Positions 12,614-15,072 of a stretch of 15,072 bases of DNA are shown here, one piece after another. The position numbers and the translations under genes are program-made. Source of the DNA: an uncultured Bacilli bacterium (GTDB lineage Bacteria > Bacillota_I > Bacilli_A > RF39 > UBA660); NCBI GenBank assembly GCA_948801035.1, contig CAQHJP010000002.1, forward strand, positions 1 through 15,072. The letters are read 5' to 3'. Under the pieces are notes generated by a model. The model had not been told where the DNA came from. It saw only the letters and a program-made list of their open reading frames with translations, and searched no databases. How positions within the stretch are numbered: the stretch's first letter is position 1; each line of letters starts with the position of its first letter.

Positions 12614-14698
12614 ATCTTCATCTGAGAAAAAGTCATCAAAGAATTGATCATCAGTTATATCACTTTCTTTTACATTAGATGTTGTAGAAGTATTAATTAA
12701 ATTAGCATTTTCTAAATTAAAATCTTCTTTACTATCAACATTTGTTTGTGATATCATTTTTCTTTTTTCTTCTTCTTCTTCTTTTTCAAGTTCAGCAATT
12801 TTACTATCAATTCTTTTTATAATATCATCAATATTAAAATCATTTTTATCTTTAGGTGCAAATGGATTAGAGTTTGAAAATGGATTTAAAGCTGAATCTT
12901 TTCTTTCAAAAGGATTAAATCCACCAAATGGCATCTTATCGCCAAATTCTTCTGTTATTTTCTTTTTCATATCTTCTCTTTGATTTTCAACATAAGATTT
13001 TAAATCAAAAGTATGTATTTCCATTTTTTCTCTATTTGGATATGTTGCTTTTGGATAAGTTTTTCCCCATTTACCTTCTTTTTGGATTTTCCAATCTGGT
13101 ACAACTTTAGTTTTAAAAGGCATTGTCCTTATTCTTAAAATGATTATTGTATTTTCTGGTAAACGTTGCAAATCTGACACTGTAATAAGTGGAGTAGAAA
13201 CTGTTTTATCATCTTTTTTAGATTTAACCTCACCACATAATTTACTAATTTCTTCTAGTGATGCAAGCTCACTACTTATTAAATAAATTATATTTCCGCA
13301 GTTTCCTTTAATAGTTTCTCCATTTTCTTTACCATAAACTTGATATAATTGTGCAAAGTTTTGAATTATAAATGTAAATCTAATATTTCTTGAACGGGCA
13401 GCAGTAACCATCGTTGTTACATCTTTTAAAGGCGGCATATTTGCAAATTCATCTAGTATGAAATTTGTTTTATAAGGAAGTTTACCACCATTTTCTTGAG
13501 CAACGTCAATTAATGTTTCATAGCATTGTTTAATAAATATTGTAACAAGTGAATGATATGTTTTCTTTTCATCTTGAATAACTAAGAAAACTGCAGTTTT
13601 CTTTCTTCCAATATCTTTCATATCAAAATCACTATGTGATAACATCTCTGCCATATTTTCTCTTGATGCGAATAATTTTATTTTACTTTTAAATACAGAT
13701 AAAATAGAACTTTTAGTATCATTTGGAGCTGAGAAAGTACTAGATGCATTTATATAAGCTGAGGATGTTGGATCTTTATGAGAAAAATATTCTTGAATAT
13801 AAGTTTTATTTGGAGCAATTTTTTCCTCACCAATATTACTCATTAAATTAATTGTACTAATATTAATCTCATCTTCTTTTGCATCCTCAAAAAGTGCTAA
13901 TGATAAACCTGTAAAATAATCTGCTGAAGTTTTTTCCCAGAATGGATCTTGATTTTTAGCATTATCATCATACAAAATATTAACAGCTAAGTCATCAAGT
14001 AACTCATTACCTTTATCTTTATTACCATTTTTATAATAATTATAAGGCAAAGTTAGCGGATTCCAAGCACTACCTTTTTGTGGATCACGCAAATTTAAAA
14101 GTATAACGTTATATCCTTTTTCTTTTAACATCTCTGCATTATTTTCATATATCTCACCCTTAGGGTCAGTTATAATCATTGATTCACCACATTTTGCAAG
14201 CATTCTAACCATTGGTTGTACCATAGTTTGAGTCTTACCAGAACCTGTTGAACCTATTATAAGATTATGGTATTCACCTGAATCTACCCATATTTCTTTA
14301 CCATTATTAATAAGTGGGATACCACCATATTGTGATGAATCTTGATTTGGTAATACCATGTGTAAACCTGGTATTTTTTTAAACTCTTTTTCTTCAGCCC
14401 ATCTAGAATATCCTTTTTCTGCTTTTTCTTTTGTAGTTACACCAATGCCTTTTTCCCTATCAAAAAAGTAAGATGAAACACTTGTAGCTATAAGTACTAA
14501 AGAAAATATAAAACCTACTAATGTATGCCATATATATTCACTAGAAAATGCAGGAAGTGGATTAAATCCATGGAATGTCATATCGTAGGCAAATGATGCT
14601 ATATTAAGTACAGCAATACTAACTAAATAAAGTAATACTATACAAAATATTACAAATATTAAAATATCTTTTGTGCTAGCTCTAAATTTTAATTTCAT
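12611..14698 (-). CDS. VirD4/TraG-type coupling ATPase
   Basis: VirD4/TraG proteins are membrane-anchored hexameric ATPases that pass DNA-protein substrates to a type IV secretion channel in conjugation. This 695-residue protein has two N-terminal membrane segments (about 11-36 and 58-76), the Walker A motif GSTGSGKT (149-156), DPKGE (178-182), Walker B FILDEFANMPP (413-423) and the RSRNIRFTFIIQNFAQL segment (435-451). It resembles the Gram-positive conjugative-element branch. The C-terminal tail (about 590-695) is low-complexity: three NPF tripeptides (595, 605, 611), an E-rich run and an acidic end (DDQFFDDFFSDED). The start at 14698 has AAGGTGA. It lies 36 nt after a truncated membrane-protein gene. 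No relaxase or other channel gene is visible, so a chromosomal or domesticated role is possible. Confidence 0.92.
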   Translation of the reverse strand: MKLKFRASTKDILIFVIFCIVLLYLVSIAVLNIASFAYDMTFHGFNPLPAFSSEYIWHTLVGFIFSLVLIATSVSSYFFDREKGIGVTTKEKAEKGYSRWAEEKEFKKIPGLHMVLPNQDSSQYGGIPLINNGKEIWVDSGEYHNLIIGSTGSGKTQTMVQPMVRMLAKCGESMIITDPKGEIYENNAEMLKEKGYNVILLNLRDPQKGSAWNPLTLPYNYYKNGNKDKGNELLDDLAVNILYDDNAKNQDPFWEKTSADYFTGLSLALFEDAKEDEINISTINLMSNIGEEKIAPNKTYIQEYFSHKDPTSSAYINASSTFSAPNDTKSSILSVFKSKIKLFASRENMAEMLSHSDFDMKDIGRKKTAVFLVIQDEKKTYHSLVTIFIKQCYETLIDVAQENGGKLPYKTNFILDEFANMPPLKDVTTMVTAARSRNIRFTFIIQNFAQLYQVYGKENGETIKGNCGNIIYLISSELASLEEISKLCGEVKSKKDDKTVSTPLITVSDLQRLPENTIIILRIRTMPFKTKVVPDWKIQKEGKWGKTYPKATYPNREKMEIHTFDLKSYVENQREDMKKKITEEFGDKMPFGGFNPFERKDSALNPFSNSNPFAPKDKNDFNIDDIIKRIDSKIAELEKEEEEEKRKMISQTNVDSKEDFNLENANLINTSTTSNVKESDITDDQFFDDFFSDED

Positions 14699-14734
14699 AT
14701 TTTCACCTTCTTATTAAGTATATCATAATATCAT

Positions 14735-15072
14735 TTAAATTTCATTATTTTTTTTAGCTAAAAATCTTATATACAATATAGCTATTAAACAAATAAGTAT
14801 AAATGATATAACTAAAGTTATTGTAAGTAAATTTTTACTAATATAATCTAATATTTTTACACGAATAAGAACTTTAGGTCCTGTTTTAAAATATATAAAT
14901 GAATCTTCTATATTAGTAGAATCATTTATAACCCAAGTATATGTATTTGTAAAAGTATCATAACTTGTAGCATTTGATTCTATCACTTCATTATAAAATT
15001 TAATATTAATTTTATATTCTCTACCTTCAAAACTATGTCCAGGTGCTTCCGGATCTTTTAATGCTTTAAGAT
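14735..15072 (-). CDS. C-terminal part of a membrane-anchored extracytoplasmic protein, cut by window edge
   Basis: The frame stays open to the right edge (upstream residues read LKALKDPEAPGHSFEGREYK), so the gene begins outside the window; the GTG at 14986 is an internal codon, not a start. The visible ~112 residues form a beta-rich, presumably extracytoplasmic region (NATSYDTFTNTYTWVINDST, SFIYFKTGPKVLIRV). A single C-terminal membrane helix follows (LLTITLVISFILICLIAILYI) with a short basic tail (RFLAKKNNEI), as in a protein with an N-terminal signal peptide or lipobox and a C-terminal anchor. I do not recognise the family. It is directly upstream of the virD4-like gene (36-nt gap) and probably co-transcribed with it. 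Confidence 0.8.
   Translation of the reverse strand, partial: LKALKDPEAPGHSFEGREYKINIKFYNEVIESNATSYDTFTNTYTWVINDSTNIEDSFIYFKTGPKVLIRVKILDYISKNLLTITLVISFILICLIAILYIRFLAKKNNEI

Noticed and set aside
12928..13110. Plus-strand open frame of 60 codons
   Set aside because: Antisense shadow of the virD4-like gene tail.
14735..14986. Complete small membrane protein starting at the GTG at 14986
   Set aside because: The frame continues open to the window edge with a normal protein sequence, so the GTG is an internal Val codon of a larger gene.

Overview
The window is very AT-rich chromosomal DNA in which every convincing gene lies on the minus strand. Shine-Dalgarno sites are strong (AGGAGG, AAGGTGA), promoters are sigma-A type (TTGACA / TATAAT), Trp is read as TGG, and the household genes are of Bacillota type. 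This suggests a low-GC Bacillota bacterium, perhaps an uncultured Bacilli or Mollicutes-like gut lineage using the standard code. The lineage is inferred; no rRNA gene is present.

Layout, low to high coordinates (transcription runs right to left). (1) 1-1944: ribosome-assembly GTPase operon with promoter, engB, an unknown 163-aa gene and der, which is cut by the left edge. (2) 1955-2500: an unknown single gene with its own promoter and terminator. (3) About 2.5-7.0 kb: an accessory-looking block holding a decayed remnant, a 126-aa immunity-like protein, a 643-aa protein with six repeats and a sigma-factor-like C-terminus, a YefM/YoeB toxin-antitoxin pair between two copies of a ~158-nt (extended ~206-222 nt) direct repeat, and an unknown 253-aa protein whose start lies behind a T8G7 tract. 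(4) 7041-7387: tmRNA (ssrA). (5) 7430-12186: apparent operon rmuC, DUF2238/YjdF-like membrane gene, rnr, smpB and an unknown 208-aa gene, mostly with overlapping ends. (6) 12243-12530: stand-alone rhodanese. (7) 12611-15072: VirD4/TraG-type coupling ATPase, preceded by the C-terminus of a membrane-anchored extracytoplasmic protein cut by the right edge.

Functionally, rnr, smpB and ssrA form a compact ribosome-rescue cluster: SmpB and tmRNA release stalled ribosomes and tag the product (encoded tag GNRNQLAFA), and RNase R degrades the faulty mRNA. EngB and Der act in 50S assembly. The block just downstream of ssrA, a common integration site for mobile DNA, looks acquired. It is the most novel part, especially the repeat-bearing sigma-like protein and the paired repeats around the toxin-antitoxin module. 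The repeats carry three conserved hairpins and a tRNA-3'-end-like stretch ending in CCA.
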